From Methanolobus tindarius DSM 2278 (GTDB lineage Archaea; Halobacteriota; Methanosarcinia; Methanosarcinales; Methanosarcinaceae): a stretch of DNA of 64,000 nt. The stretch covers positions 966,879 through 1,030,878 of the forward strand of contig NZ_AZAJ01000001.1 of the NCBI RefSeq assembly GCF_000504205.1. The letters run 5' to 3'. Below, piece after piece: positions 17,215 through 25,968 of this stretch (position 1 is its first letter; each line of letters begins with the position of its first letter). The position numbers and the translations under genes are program-made. The notes beneath the pieces are model-generated. The model was not told where the DNA came from, ran no database searches, and saw only the letters and a list, made by a program, of their open reading frames with translations.

Positions 17215-18492
17215 ATGCCAGAGATAAACATTGACAGATCGATTAGCTTCATGGACGGTACCCAGCGAGTGCTTGATGAAAACAGCACCCTTGAGAAAAC
17301 AAAAGATAATCTCAAAAGCATAGGTGTCACCAGAATAGCCAGCATTACCGATCTGGACAGACTTGGCATACCCGTTTTTTCATCAATCAGACCAAGTGCA
17401 GCAGAGGGGGCTATCTCAGTCTATTCCGGCAAAGGAAGCAATGAGACACAGGCGAGAATTTCATCCATGATGGAAGGTTTTGAACGTTGCCTTGCTGAAA
17501 AAAGCGGCATAAATGAAAACGTAAAGGATGAAATTAAAGCAATTCACGTAGTAGAGAGTTATGAAAATCTCATCAAAGAGAATCAGGTTGTAAGCCCACA
17601 GTCCCTGATCATAGCTGAAAGTTACAACCCAACCGCCCTTATAGAATGGGTACAGGGCTGGGACCTTTTGAAAAATGAAGAGCCTTTTGTTCCTGCTAAT
17701 TCAGTGTATCACCCTTATGAAGCACCCGGAAGAACATTAAAACTTTTCAGAAGCAATACTAATGGGCTTGCTGCAGGCAATACCATTGAAGAAGCAATAT
17801 TCCATGGATTGCTTGAAGTGATTGAAAGAGATGCACTGAGTATTGCGGAATTTACCAGAAACCCAGGTAAAGAGATAATTCTCACAGAAGAAGACGGAGA
17901 AAATTATGAAATTCTTCGCAAGTTCACAGATAATGAAGTTGACGTTAAAATATGGGCACTTAACCATGACACCGATATAACAACTGTTGTTGTTGCTACA
18001 GATGATGTGAGACTCAAAGATGCTGCACTTCTGGTAATGGGAGCAGGCACACATCTCAAACCTGAAATCGCAGTAAGAAGAGCACTCACAGAAGCTGCTC
18101 AATCAAGGGTTGTACAGATACACGGTGCCCGTGAAGATACAGACCGCGAAGGGTTTGTCAGGGATATAGGGTACGACAGGATAAAGCGCATGAATAAATA
18201 CTGGTACGCGGATGGAGAGAAAGTTTCAGTCTCCGAACTGAAAGACCTGTCAAAAACCACACCTGCTGAGAGTATTGATGTAATAGATGAGCAACTCAAA
18301 AAAGTTACAGACTCTGCTATTGTTGTTGACCTTTCCCGCGAAAGCATACCAGTCCCGGTTGTAAGGGTAATAATTCCTACATTTGAAATGTACACACTTG
18401 ATAGGGAAAGAGTTGGTAACAGGGTAAAGTCCGGACCAAGAAAGAAAATGGCTCCACATGAAAGACCATGGAGAAAAGGACGCAGAAAATGA
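17215..18492 (+). CDS. ycaO: YcaO-family protein, McrA thioglycine formation
   Basis: This 425-residue YcaO protein uses ATP to activate a peptide amide. In methanogens, YcaO with TfuA converts a glycine of methyl-coenzyme M reductase subunit McrA to thioglycine. The family blocks are SSIRPSAAEGAISVYSGKG, ETQARISSMMEGFERC, NTNGLAAGNTIEEAIFHGL and EVIERDALSI, and the C-terminus is proline-rich (GPRKKMAPHERPWRKG). A TATA-like stretch at 17180-17190 argues for the ATG at 17215 over the one at 17194. The tfuA start overlaps its stop codon, so the pair is translationally coupled. Confidence 0.92.
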   Translation: MPEINIDRSISFMDGTQRVLDENSTLEKTKDNLKSIGVTRIASITDLDRLGIPVFSSIRPSAAEGAISVYSGKGSNETQARISSMMEGFERCLAEKSGINENVKDEIKAIHVVESYENLIKENQVVSPQSLIIAESYNPTALIEWVQGWDLLKNEEPFVPANSVYHPYEAPGRTLKLFRSNTNGLAAGNTIEEAIFHGLLEVIERDALSIAEFTRNPGKEIILTEEDGENYEILRKFTDNEVDVKIWALNHDTDITTVVVATDDVRLKDAALLVMGAGTHLKPEIAVRRALTEAAQSRVVQIHGAREDTDREGFVRDIGYDRIKRMNKYWYADGEKVSVSELKDLSKTTPAESIDVIDEQLKKVTDSAIVVDLSRESIPVPVVRVIIPTFEMYTLDRERVGNRVKSGPRKKMAPHERPWRKGRRK

Positions 18493-19154
18493 GTGCCAGA
18501 ACAGAAGTTCTCATATTTGCAGGTTCCAGCATCAGTCATGAAGATGCAGCAAAAATCCTTGATGCCACATACTGGCCACCCATATCAAGAGGAGATATTG
18601 GTAAAGCTGCCAGTGAAGGATACAAAATAATAGGCATCATAGATGGCATCTTTTTTAGCAGGGCAGCCGCAGCCCACAAAGAGATTATAAATGTAATAAA
18701 AGATGGAGTTACCGTCATCGGTGGCTGCAGTATGGGAGCCCTGAGGGCATCAGAACTTGATATTCATGGAATGGAAGGAGTAGGGACAGTCTACGAGTGG
18801 TACAGGGATGGAGTTATCGAAGACGATGACGAGGTTGCTGTTGCCACAAATCCTGATACATTCGAATCAGTTTCCAGCCCCATGGTAAATATAAGGGAAA
18901 CACTAAAAGCTGCAAACTCTGCAGGCATCATTGATGATGATGAATGCAGGCTTATAATACAGCTTGCAAAAAAAACCCATTACACAGAAAGAAGCTATTT
19001 TGGAATCTCAAGAACAGCAGAAAAAGAAGGAATAATATCAAAAGAAAAGGCTGAAAGGCTCCTTCAGTTCTGTAAAGAAAATGAACGTGACATCAAAAGA
19101 GAAGATGCCATTCTTGTTCTTAAAAAGATAAAAGAGATCATTTCAGAGTTCTAA
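18489..19154 (+). CDS. tfuA: TfuA-like protein, YcaO partner in McrA thioamidation
   Basis: This 221-residue TfuA-domain protein has the core YWPPISRGDIGKA, KIIGIIDGIFFS, VIGGCSMGALRASEL and VYEWYRDGVIEDDDEVAV. It is thought to deliver or handle the sulfur source for the YcaO reaction on McrA. The ATG at 18489 overlaps the ycaO TGA by four bases (ATGA). At its 3' end its TAA overlaps the TAG of the convergent permease gene, so transcripts of the two units meet with no spacer. Confidence 0.93.
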   Translation: MSARTEVLIFAGSSISHEDAAKILDATYWPPISRGDIGKAASEGYKIIGIIDGIFFSRAAAAHKEIINVIKDGVTVIGGCSMGALRASELDIHGMEGVGTVYEWYRDGVIEDDDEVAVATNPDTFESVSSPMVNIRETLKAANSAGIIDDDECRLIIQLAKKTHYTERSYFGISRTAEKEGIISKEKAERLLQFCKENERDIKREDAILVLKKIKEIISEF

Positions 19155-19969
19155 TCTGAGACTATTTTTGGTTTAAGCCCATCATACAGGAAATGCAGTA
19201 TATAAACTGTTGACATTGAAAGTATAATGGTGGCTCCGGAAGGTGCATCAAACAGGTATGAAAGGAAGAGTCCTGCCAGACTGAAAAGGACACCAAAAAT
19301 AATTGCCAGGTACATCATCTTTCCAAGATTGTTAGTATAGTGCCTGCTTAGTGATGCCGGCATTGTCAGAAGTGCAATTATCAGAATGATACCAACTACT
19401 TTGATCAGAAGTACTATTGTAAGTGCTATAAGGCAAAGAAGAAGCAGATACAGCTTTTCTGCTGACAGCCCGGAGACTGTGGTGAATTCCTCATCAAAAC
19501 AAAGAGCCATGAAATGCTTATAATATGCATAGACAACAAATATAATTACGACATCCAGTCCCAGCATCAAATATATATCAGACATCGGAACTGTCAGAAT
19601 ATTACCAAAAAGGTATGTCATAAGATCCGGTGCATAGCCCGGAGTCCAGTAAATAAGAATAATACCAATGGCCATTCCAAGAGACCACAGAATGCCTATT
19701 GCAGTATCTTCGGCCACTTTTGCACGTTTGCTTACAAGACCCATAACAACTGCAGACAAAAGACTGAACGGTATCAGGCCAAATAAAGGATTAATCCCGA
19801 GATAGTAACCCAGACCAATTCCACCAAAAGAAGCATGTGTAATTCCCCCACTGATAAAAACAATCTTTTTCACAACGACATAAACACCGATTATACCACA
19901 CGCAACACTGGCAAGAATTGCGGCTAAAATTGCATTCCTCATGAAGTCATACTGGAGTATTTCAAGCAT
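19151..19969 (-). CDS. znuB: ABC metal transporter permease, ZnuB/MntB type
   Basis: This 272-residue membrane protein of the ABC-3 family has about seven or eight hydrophobic helices and the conserved GGITHASFGGIGLGYYLG block. It forms the channel of a zinc or manganese importer with the ATPase and binding protein encoded just upstream. It starts 11 bp after the ATPase stop in the same operon and ends in TAG. Confidence 0.92.
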   Translation of the reverse strand: MLEILQYDFMRNAILAAILASVACGIIGVYVVVKKIVFISGGITHASFGGIGLGYYLGINPLFGLIPFSLLSAVVMGLVSKRAKVAEDTAIGILWSLGMAIGIILIYWTPGYAPDLMTYLFGNILTVPMSDIYLMLGLDVVIIFVVYAYYKHFMALCFDEEFTTVSGLSAEKLYLLLLCLIALTIVLLIKVVGIILIIALLTMPASLSRHYTNNLGKMMYLAIIFGVLFSLAGLFLSYLFDAPSGATIILSMSTVYILHFLYDGLKPKIVSD

Positions 19970-19980
19970 AGCGTTTCACC

Positions 19981-20730
19981 TCAGTGCTCTTTCAGTACCC
20001 TGTGTGGTACACCATGTGCTATTAATTCTACAGGACACTGATATGACACTTCCAGATCATGCGGACTTATTTCCTTATCATCGTGATAATGGAACTTCCT
20101 GTTCAGACAGCCTATCTTATCCACATAGACTGAGACCGCACTGATATCATGAGTCACCATTACAATGGCAATCTGTGATTTCAGTTTATTCAGGAGCTCA
20201 TAGAATTCCTTCTGCATTCTGGAATCTATACCAGTGGACGGTTCATCCAGTATTAACAGTTTCGGTTTCGTAACAAGAGAGCGGGCAATGAAAACCCTCT
20301 GTTTCTGGCCACCTGAGAGCTCGCCTATCTGCCTGTCCTTAAAATCAAGCATACCAACTGTTTTAAGAGCTTCAAGGGCTGCATTACGATCTTCATCATT
20401 ATATCGCTGCAATGGACCTTTGTGACTCAGACGCCCCATAAGGACAACATCCCATACTGTTACGGGAAAATCAAGGTTAGAAGAGTGATATTGGGGGACA
20501 TAACCCACATCCTTTCTGGTTTTTGCGGGTCTGCCACCCAATAAAGTTACAGAACCTTTATCAGGTTTGATCAATCCAAGGATGACTTTTAGAAGAGTGC
20601 TTTTGCCTCCTCCGTTGGGACCGATGATAGCCAGGAAATCTTTATCCTTTACAGTAAGGTTCACTGACTCAAGAACCCTGACATTATCATAACTTACCCA
20701 TACATCCTTAAGATCAATCACATTTTCCAT
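19981..20730 (-). CDS. znuC: ABC metal transporter ATP-binding protein
   Basis: This 249-residue ATPase has Walker A GPNGGGKSTLLK, signature LSGGQKQRVFIARSL, Walker B LLILDEPSTGID and H-loop MVTHD. The Q-loop region YVPQYHSSNLDFPVTVWDVV is typical of the Mn/Zn/Fe chelate group. Its ATG follows the binding-protein stop codon directly with no spacer, so it is translationally coupled. Confidence 0.93.
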   Translation of the reverse strand: MENVIDLKDVWVSYDNVRVLESVNLTVKDKDFLAIIGPNGGGKSTLLKVILGLIKPDKGSVTLLGGRPAKTRKDVGYVPQYHSSNLDFPVTVWDVVLMGRLSHKGPLQRYNDEDRNAALEALKTVGMLDFKDRQIGELSGGQKQRVFIARSLVTKPKLLILDEPSTGIDSRMQKEFYELLNKLKSQIAIVMVTHDISAVSVYVDKIGCLNRKFHYHDDKEISPHDLEVSYQCPVELIAHGVPHRVLKEH

Positions 20731-21759
20731 TTAAGCCAGTCCTTTTTCAAACGCTTCTGCTACCTTTGCAAGATTATCTATATAATCCTTTGCTAGCGGA
20801 TCGACCTCAACTACCTCTCCGTCAATCTCACTTGCTATAGCTTCTGCACTGACAGTACTAAAACCTGACTGCACGAAAATGACCTTAATGCCTTCCTCAT
20901 TTGCCAGATCAATAACAGATTGCATGTCCTGGACACTTGGTTCTTTACCTTCTATCTCAACAGCAACCTGTGTTATTCCGTAGTGCCTGGCAAAGTATCC
21001 CCATGCAGGATGGTAGACCATAAAGCTGCTACCTTCTTTACCTTCTAGTGTAGACTGGATCTGCTCATCAAGCTCATGCAGCTCTTCAAGATATGCATTC
21101 TTGTTGGCAAGATAGGTTTCCTGATTAGCAGGATCGACTTCAACAAGTCCCTGATAAATGTTCTCAACCATTATTTCTACATTATCAGGTGAGGTCCATA
21201 TATGTGGATCGAGGCTTTCTTCCTCATGATCGTGTTCTTCCTCATCAGCTTCATGATCATGCTCCTCTTCTTGGGTTTCAGCTTCATGATCGTGCTCTTC
21301 CTCTTCAGTTTCACCTTCGTGGTCATGCTCTTCTTCCTCATCATGGCTGTGAGCTGCCATTTCAGTTAGAGTGATTCCTTCTGAACAATCAACAATGAGC
21401 ATATCGGAATTCAGATCTGCAAGTTTATCTATCATAGTGTCTTCCACTGTGATTCCAGAACCTACCATCGCATACATTTTTGCATTGCTGAGAGCTGTAA
21501 GTTGGCTTGGCGTTGGTTCATAAGAGTGAGGACTTGCTCCCGGAGGAACCATTACCACAACTTCTACGTTGTCACCTGCAATCTTTTCTACAAATTCCTG
21601 CTGTGGGACAATACTAACTCCCACAACAATTGGATACGTATCAGATACGGCATCCGAATCGGACACAACATCTGTAGAACTGTCTTCATCTACACACCCG
21701 GCAGTCAGAACAACTCCCATTAAAAGGAGTGTAATTAATACCATACTTATTTTCTTCAT
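20731..21759 (-). CDS. znuA: Zinc/manganese-binding lipoprotein with His/Glu-rich loop
   Basis: This 342-residue substrate-binding lipoprotein of the cluster A-I (ZnuA) family has signal peptide and lipobox LTAGC. Metal-site motifs are GASPHSYEPTPSQL, the histidine in LDPHIWTSP and YHPAWGYFA. Between them is a long acidic loop with four HDHE units (about residues 138-185), which gathers zinc and points to Zn over Mn. It is first in the znuABC-like operon, with a TATA-like element near 21784-21792 on the minus strand. Confidence 0.92.
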   Translation of the reverse strand: MKKISMVLITLLLMGVVLTAGCVDEDSSTDVVSDSDAVSDTYPIVVGVSIVPQQEFVEKIAGDNVEVVVMVPPGASPHSYEPTPSQLTALSNAKMYAMVGSGITVEDTMIDKLADLNSDMLIVDCSEGITLTEMAAHSHDEEEEHDHEGETEEEEHDHEAETQEEEHDHEADEEEHDHEEESLDPHIWTSPDNVEIMVENIYQGLVEVDPANQETYLANKNAYLEELHELDEQIQSTLEGKEGSSFMVYHPAWGYFARHYGITQVAVEIEGKEPSVQDMQSVIDLANEEGIKVIFVQSGFSTVSAEAIASEIDGEVVEVDPLAKDYIDNLAKVAEAFEKGLA

Positions 21760-21834
21760 TTAGATACTCCATTCATTGATGATAATATAAATTGAACATA
21801 AATGCACAATACATTTTGGCAGCATATGCAGATT

Positions 21835-21853
21835 ATTTGGCCATGCCCCAAAT
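21835..21853. promoter_or_regulatory. Candidate metal-regulator operator
   Basis: ATTTGG at 21835-21840 and CCAAAT at 21848-21853 form an inverted repeat with a 7-bp spacer in the 145-bp gap between the binding-protein gene and the DtxR-type regulator. It lies about 45 bp upstream of the TATA-like element. Only one copy is seen, so this is a candidate and not a proven site. Confidence 0.3.
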
Positions 21854-21904
21854 ATTGAGTGAAATCCACTTTTCTAAGAAATTAAACACGCCGACACAAA
21901 ATAA

Positions 21905-22327
21905 TTAATGCAAATTGCACGAAGAATGTTTGATTTTACCACAAACACTTACAGTAGGATGACCCATTGCACCACAAATAGTATCGATAGCATCCTTTGA
22001 AACAAATGCTTCAAAACGGGATACTTCGCTGCAGGCATCATCTGAAGAAAGACCATAATGACTCAGCATAAGACTCAGGATATTATGCCTGTTTACGAAA
22101 AATTCTGCAAATTCCCTTCCCATTTCAGTAAGACGCACACCACGATAAGGAATATGATCTACATAACCGGACCCTGAGAGATCATTTATTGTCTTTGTAG
22201 AAGTTGAAGGATCGACATTCAATTCTGTAGAAATATCCGTAGTCTTTACAAGATCACCTTTTTTTAGAAGGAATTTTAGATATTCCACTTTTTTAGGAGA
22301 TAGCTCCAAACCTGTAATTTCCTGCAT
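21905..22327 (-). CDS. DtxR/MntR-type metal-dependent regulator
   Basis: This 140-residue regulator has a winged helix (VKTTDISTELNVDPSTSTKT, then GYVDHIPYRGVRLTEMG) and a dimerisation/metal domain (RHNILSLMLSHYGLSSDDAC, GHPTVSVCGK). The arrangement is that of DtxR/MntR proteins, with a short Cys/His-rich tail (HSSCNLH) and no SH3-like third domain. It lies upstream of the znuABC-like operon on the same strand and probably represses it when metal is bound. The start at 22327 lacks a clear ribosome binding site; a TTG lies at 22342. Confidence 0.87.
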   Translation of the reverse strand: MQEITGLELSPKKVEYLKFLLKKGDLVKTTDISTELNVDPSTSTKTINDLSGSGYVDHIPYRGVRLTEMGREFAEFFVNRHNILSLMLSHYGLSSDDACSEVSRFEAFVSKDAIDTICGAMGHPTVSVCGKIKHSSCNLH

Positions 22328-22502
22328 GCTAACCCATAACAAAGAAGGAGTATATATGTGTTTTGAATTTTAGTCAAAAATAAGACCTATTTTTGCACAT
22401 ACTACAAAAATATCCAACACATACAGAATTACTAATGAGTAAAACTCCCACATGCAGCATAAAATACTAAAACAAAACTGTCACATAAATAATGGGGTTA
22501 AA

Positions 22503-23780
22503 ATGTTAATACAACAAATATTTACTGAAAAAATAGCGCATAGTTCCTACATACTGGCAGGAGACAAAACCTGTGCGATAATCGATCCAAGACGAGATAT
22601 TGACATATACATCAATATTACAAGAGAACTTGGAATTAAAATTACGCACATCCTTGAAACTCACCTGCATGCAGATTTTATTTCAGGACACATAGATCTT
22701 TCTAAAAGGACAGGTGCTCCAATATACGCTCCTGAAAAAGCAAAATGCGATTTTAAGCATATCCCCCTCTCAGAAGGAGATTCTATTGAAATAGAAGACA
22801 TAAAACTTGATATTGTAGAAACTCCAGGCCACACACCTGAACACATATCCTACATAGTTACAGACACAACGAGGGGAAAAGAACCTGTGGCAGTTTTCTG
22901 CGGCGATACGATGTTTGTAGGAGATGTAGGAAGGGCAATGGCATCAAAAAGAAGCAGCACAATGGGGTATGAAAAAAAATTCAACTACGCACTTCTGATA
23001 GATGACAGGCCGGAATTTATAGAATCGCTTACAAATAACATGCCTTCCGCACCTGATCACTTTAGCAGGTGTACGGAAATTAACCGCATAGGACCGGAAT
23101 TATTAAAGAGGCTGAAAATCCCTGAAGCCCTGAACAATGTAGAATTCAAGAATAAAATGGAAAATGCATTAGTTCTTGATGTCCGCAGCTTTGAGTCCTT
23201 TGGAGGACAGCATATCCCGAACTCCTACAATATCGATATAAATTCAAATTTCCCCACCTATGCAGGATGGCTCATACCCCCTGAAAAAAATATAATTCTT
23301 GTTTCAGACAATTATACACAGGCTTTTGATGCATGCCAGCAACTGCATCGTGTTGGACTTGACAAAATCCAGGGATACCTGGAAGAGGGAATGTACGGAT
23401 GGGTAACAGAAGGATTTAATGCAAAGCACGTCCCCCAGATATCTGCACCGGAGCTGAATGAGAGAATACACAGAGGAGAGAAAATGATAATAGTAGATGT
23501 AAGGGAAAGATCAGAATATGATGATTTCCACATCGAAGGAGCTGTGAATATCCCGGTGCACGAATTAAGAGAAAGATATACCGAACTTAACCCGGAAGCT
23601 GAAACCGTTCTCATATGCGGATCAGGCCAGAGATCAGGAATGGGATGCAGCCTCTTACTCAGGCATGGTTTTAAAAATGTCATGAATGCTGCAGGAGGAA
23701 TGACAGGCTATGCAGCAGCAGGATTTGGAAAGGAATGCCCAATGTGTGTCCTCCCCTGGGCACCTTTCAGGAATAAGTGA
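22503..23780 (+). CDS. MBL-fold hydrolase with two rhodanese domains (persulfide dioxygenase-like)
   Basis: This 425-residue protein has a metallo-beta-lactamase domain at residues 1-235 with the metal motif THLHADFISGH and ETPGHTPEHISY, as in ETHE1-type enzymes, followed by two rhodanese domains. The second has the intact loop CGSGQRS and should transfer sulfur. The first has VSDNYTQ where the Cys should be, so it is probably a structural or binding copy. The start at 22503 has a GGGG upstream. It likely handles persulfide or polysulfide, with a non-oxygenase role conceivable in an anaerobe. A hairpin terminator follows. Confidence 0.87.
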   Translation: MLIQQIFTEKIAHSSYILAGDKTCAIIDPRRDIDIYINITRELGIKITHILETHLHADFISGHIDLSKRTGAPIYAPEKAKCDFKHIPLSEGDSIEIEDIKLDIVETPGHTPEHISYIVTDTTRGKEPVAVFCGDTMFVGDVGRAMASKRSSTMGYEKKFNYALLIDDRPEFIESLTNNMPSAPDHFSRCTEINRIGPELLKRLKIPEALNNVEFKNKMENALVLDVRSFESFGGQHIPNSYNIDINSNFPTYAGWLIPPEKNIILVSDNYTQAFDACQQLHRVGLDKIQGYLEEGMYGWVTEGFNAKHVPQISAPELNERIHRGEKMIIVDVRERSEYDDFHIEGAVNIPVHELRERYTELNPEAETVLICGSGQRSGMGCSLLLRHGFKNVMNAAGGMTGYAAAGFGKECPMCVLPWAPFRNK

Positions 23781-23812
23781 CTGCCTAATACGGCAGACAC
23801 TTTTTGTTTTTT
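23781..23812 (+). terminator. Terminator after the MBL-rhodanese gene
   Basis: CTGCC at 23781-23785 pairs with GGCAG at 23792-23796 and is followed by a T-rich run from 23801 to 23812. It starts directly after the stop codon. Confidence 0.65.
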
Positions 23813-23816
23813 AGAT

Positions 23817-24002
23817 TCAGCTGAAAGGCATGCTTTTGTAAGTGAATATTTCCCTTACCATGTAGATAAAGTCCAGAATCTCATCCATTGATATAAGTAG
23901 CAATACCAGTATCATCAGAGCTATGATAAGCTCAGAATAATCAGGAAGGGATTGCACTATATGGGCAAAGGAGCCCATTGTTCCGTTTGCAGAGTGGGCC
24001 AT
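23817..24002 (-). CDS. Small single-pass membrane protein
   Basis: This 61-residue protein has one hydrophobic segment (ELIIALMILVLLLISM) in the middle, a polar N-terminus and a short basic C-terminus. The ATG at 24002 follows AGGTG at good distance; a GTG at 24011 overlaps that site. I recognise no family. It lies between two larger genes, downstream of the MinD-like pair on the same strand, so it may be a late member of that transcript. Confidence 0.55.
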   Translation of the reverse strand: MAHSANGTMGSFAHIVQSLPDYSELIIALMILVLLLISMDEILDFIYMVREIFTYKSMPFS

Positions 24003-24124
24003 AATTTTCACCTAAATAAATCTTTGATAATATAGAATAAAAATATATCGCAGATTTGTCATGGTTTATTATGATAATAAGAACCTGGCTAAAAATAGAA
24101 CAGTTACTCGAAATAATTGAAAAC

Positions 24125-24159
24125 AAGAAGAAGAAGAAGAAGAAGAAGAAGAAGAAGAA
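24125..24159. repeat. (AAG)11 trinucleotide repeat
   Basis: Eleven tandem AAG units lie just after the stop codon of the second MinD-like gene. On the coding strand of that gene this is a pyrimidine (CTT) tract that may help transcription stop. The number may vary between strains by slippage. Confidence 0.95.
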
Positions 24160-24165
24160 AACAGA

Positions 24166-25059
24166 TTATAATAATTGAACCAAACCTGCTTTATCCTGCA
24201 TCAGAAGATCCTCAAGTTTTTCCCAGACCAGCCTGATGCTTTCGGAGATTTGACCATCCGAATATTCAACAACAGATTTTCCTGCCACCATAGATTCAAT
24301 GACAACATCATCATAAGGAAGCATCCCCATAACAGGAATACCATTGTTTTTACAGTATTCGACAATAGAAACTGAAAGTTTATCGTTAATATCGCATTTA
24401 TTTATACAGACTACAACAGGTATCCTGAAATGCCGTGCAACCTGCACAACTCTTTCAAGGTCGTGCACACCGGATTTTGTAGGTTCTGTTACTACAAGCA
24501 CCAGATCAGTTCCCGTGGTTGCAGCTATAACCGCACATCCAGTCCCTGGCGGACCATCAACTACAATCAGATCCTTTCCACTTTCTTCTGCAAGCTCAGA
24601 AGCCCGACTGCGAACCTCTGAAACCAGTTTGCCGCTGGCTTCTTCACCAACACCCAGCTTTGCATGCACCAGTGGGCCGAATCGAGTATTGGAACAGTAA
24701 TATTCACCAGCCTTCTTTTTGATCATGCTGACAGCATTTTCGGGACAAACATACTCACAAACTCCACAGCCTTCGCATTTGTATACATCAATCACTTTGT
24801 CAGAACATATTGCAGCAAACCTGCAGGAAGAAACACAAATCCCACAATCAGTACACAAATTCCTGTTAACGGAAGCTACATCCAAACCATAGAAATCATG
24901 GGTTTCAAATATTTCTGGCTGCAATATCAAATGCATATCTGCAGCATCAACATCACAATCTGCAATAACCGCATTTTGTGCAAGTGCAGCAAAAGATGAG
25001 GTAAAAGTGGTCTTGCCTGTCCCGCCTTTTCCACTAATTACAGTTAACTGTTTCACCAT
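24166..25059 (-). CDS. MinD/ParA-like ATPase with inserted 2x[4Fe-4S] ferredoxin domain
   Basis: This 297-residue deviant Walker-A ATPase has SGKGGTGKTT near the N-terminus, DCDVDAADMH as switch I, and VVDGPPGTGC as switch II. Between them is a bacterial ferredoxin-type insert with CTDCGICVSSC and CEGCGVCEYVCP, which binds two 4Fe-4S clusters. It is the second of a tandem pair and its ATG shares one base with the stop of the first. Such pairs accompany NifX-like proteins in the orange-protein cluster of anaerobic bacteria, where the ATPases interact with the metal-cluster protein. Confidence 0.9.
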   Translation of the reverse strand: MVKQLTVISGKGGTGKTTFTSSFAALAQNAVIADCDVDAADMHLILQPEIFETHDFYGLDVASVNRNLCTDCGICVSSCRFAAICSDKVIDVYKCEGCGVCEYVCPENAVSMIKKKAGEYYCSNTRFGPLVHAKLGVGEEASGKLVSEVRSRASELAEESGKDLIVVDGPPGTGCAVIAATTGTDLVLVVTEPTKSGVHDLERVVQVARHFRIPVVVCINKCDINDKLSVSIVEYCKNNGIPVMGMLPYDDVVIESMVAGKSVVEYSDGQISESIRLVWEKLEDLLMQDKAGLVQLL

Positions 25060-25946
25060 TAACTGTTCACCCCTGAAACGAACTTACCCGATGAATCAGA
25101 TGCATTTTTTGAATAGATAGAACAAATATCACGATATAAAGCCCTGAAAGTTTCTTTCCACTGCGGCATTCGTTGCACAAAGGGAATGCCTTCCGAATAG
25201 AGAACTGCCATTTCCCTGTTGTAAGGAATCTTCATCAGAACAGGAATGTCCTCTGAAAGACAATAATCTTCCACACGGCTATCGCCGGAACCATGCCGAT
25301 TGATAATAACACCGAATGGAACTTCCAGTTGCCTTACAACTTCCACAGCAAGAATCAGGTCGTTTAGTCCAAATGGAGTAGGCTCAGTTACAAGCACACA
25401 GTAATCCATATCTCCCACAGTTGCTATAACAGGACATGCAGTCCCCGGAGGAGAGTCGACGACAGCAACCACACTTTTATCTATGTGTGCCTGTAACCGC
25501 TTTATAATCGGAGTAGCCATTGGTTCACCAATTTCAAGTGTTCCCTGAAAAAAACTAATTCCAGAGTCGGGATCAACTCCTTTTTCAATTACCCCTATTG
25601 GTCTTTTGATCTCTGAAATTACATTTTCAGGACAGACTATCTGGCACCCACCACAACCGTGACAAAGTTTTGGAAAAACCATGACACGTTGAGGAAGTTT
25701 TGCTATTGCATTATAGCGGCAGAATTCTGCGCAGCTTCCGCAAAGGCTACACTTTTCAGTATCAATTTCAGGAATACAGATAGTGACATCTTCCTGTTTT
25801 TCAAGATCCAGACCTAAAAAAAGATTGCAATTTGGTTCTTCAACGTCACAGTCAAAGAGCTGGGCATCGCCCATCGCAAGGGCAAAGTTCACAGCAACTG
25901 TGGTTTTTCCGGTGCCACCTTTACCGCTTGCGATAGCTATTTTCAT
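25059..25946 (-). CDS. MinD/ParA-like ATPase with ferredoxin domain (first of pair)
   Basis: This 295-residue paralogue of the next gene has ASGKGGTGKTTVAVNFA, FDCDVEEPNCNLFLG, Fe-S ligands CSLCGSCAEFC and CHGCGGCQIVC, and VVDSPPGTACPVIA. The start at 25946 has AGGTG seven bases upstream. The two ATPases probably form a heterodimer, as inferred for tandem copies in bacteria. The NifX-like gene with the His tail ends 22 bp upstream, so all four minus-strand genes appear to form one operon. Confidence 0.9.
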   Translation of the reverse strand: MKIAIASGKGGTGKTTVAVNFALAMGDAQLFDCDVEEPNCNLFLGLDLEKQEDVTICIPEIDTEKCSLCGSCAEFCRYNAIAKLPQRVMVFPKLCHGCGGCQIVCPENVISEIKRPIGVIEKGVDPDSGISFFQGTLEIGEPMATPIIKRLQAHIDKSVVAVVDSPPGTACPVIATVGDMDYCVLVTEPTPFGLNDLILAVEVVRQLEVPFGVIINRHGSGDSRVEDYCLSEDIPVLMKIPYNREMAVLYSEGIPFVQRMPQWKETFRALYRDICSIYSKNASDSSGKFVSGVNS

Positions 25947-25968
25947 GTACTATACACCTAAAATAACA

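Noticed and set aside
21189-21374. Plus-strand His-rich frame opposite the zinc-binding loop
   Set aside because: It is the mirror image of the repetitive HDHE codons in the binding-protein gene and lacks its own start signals.
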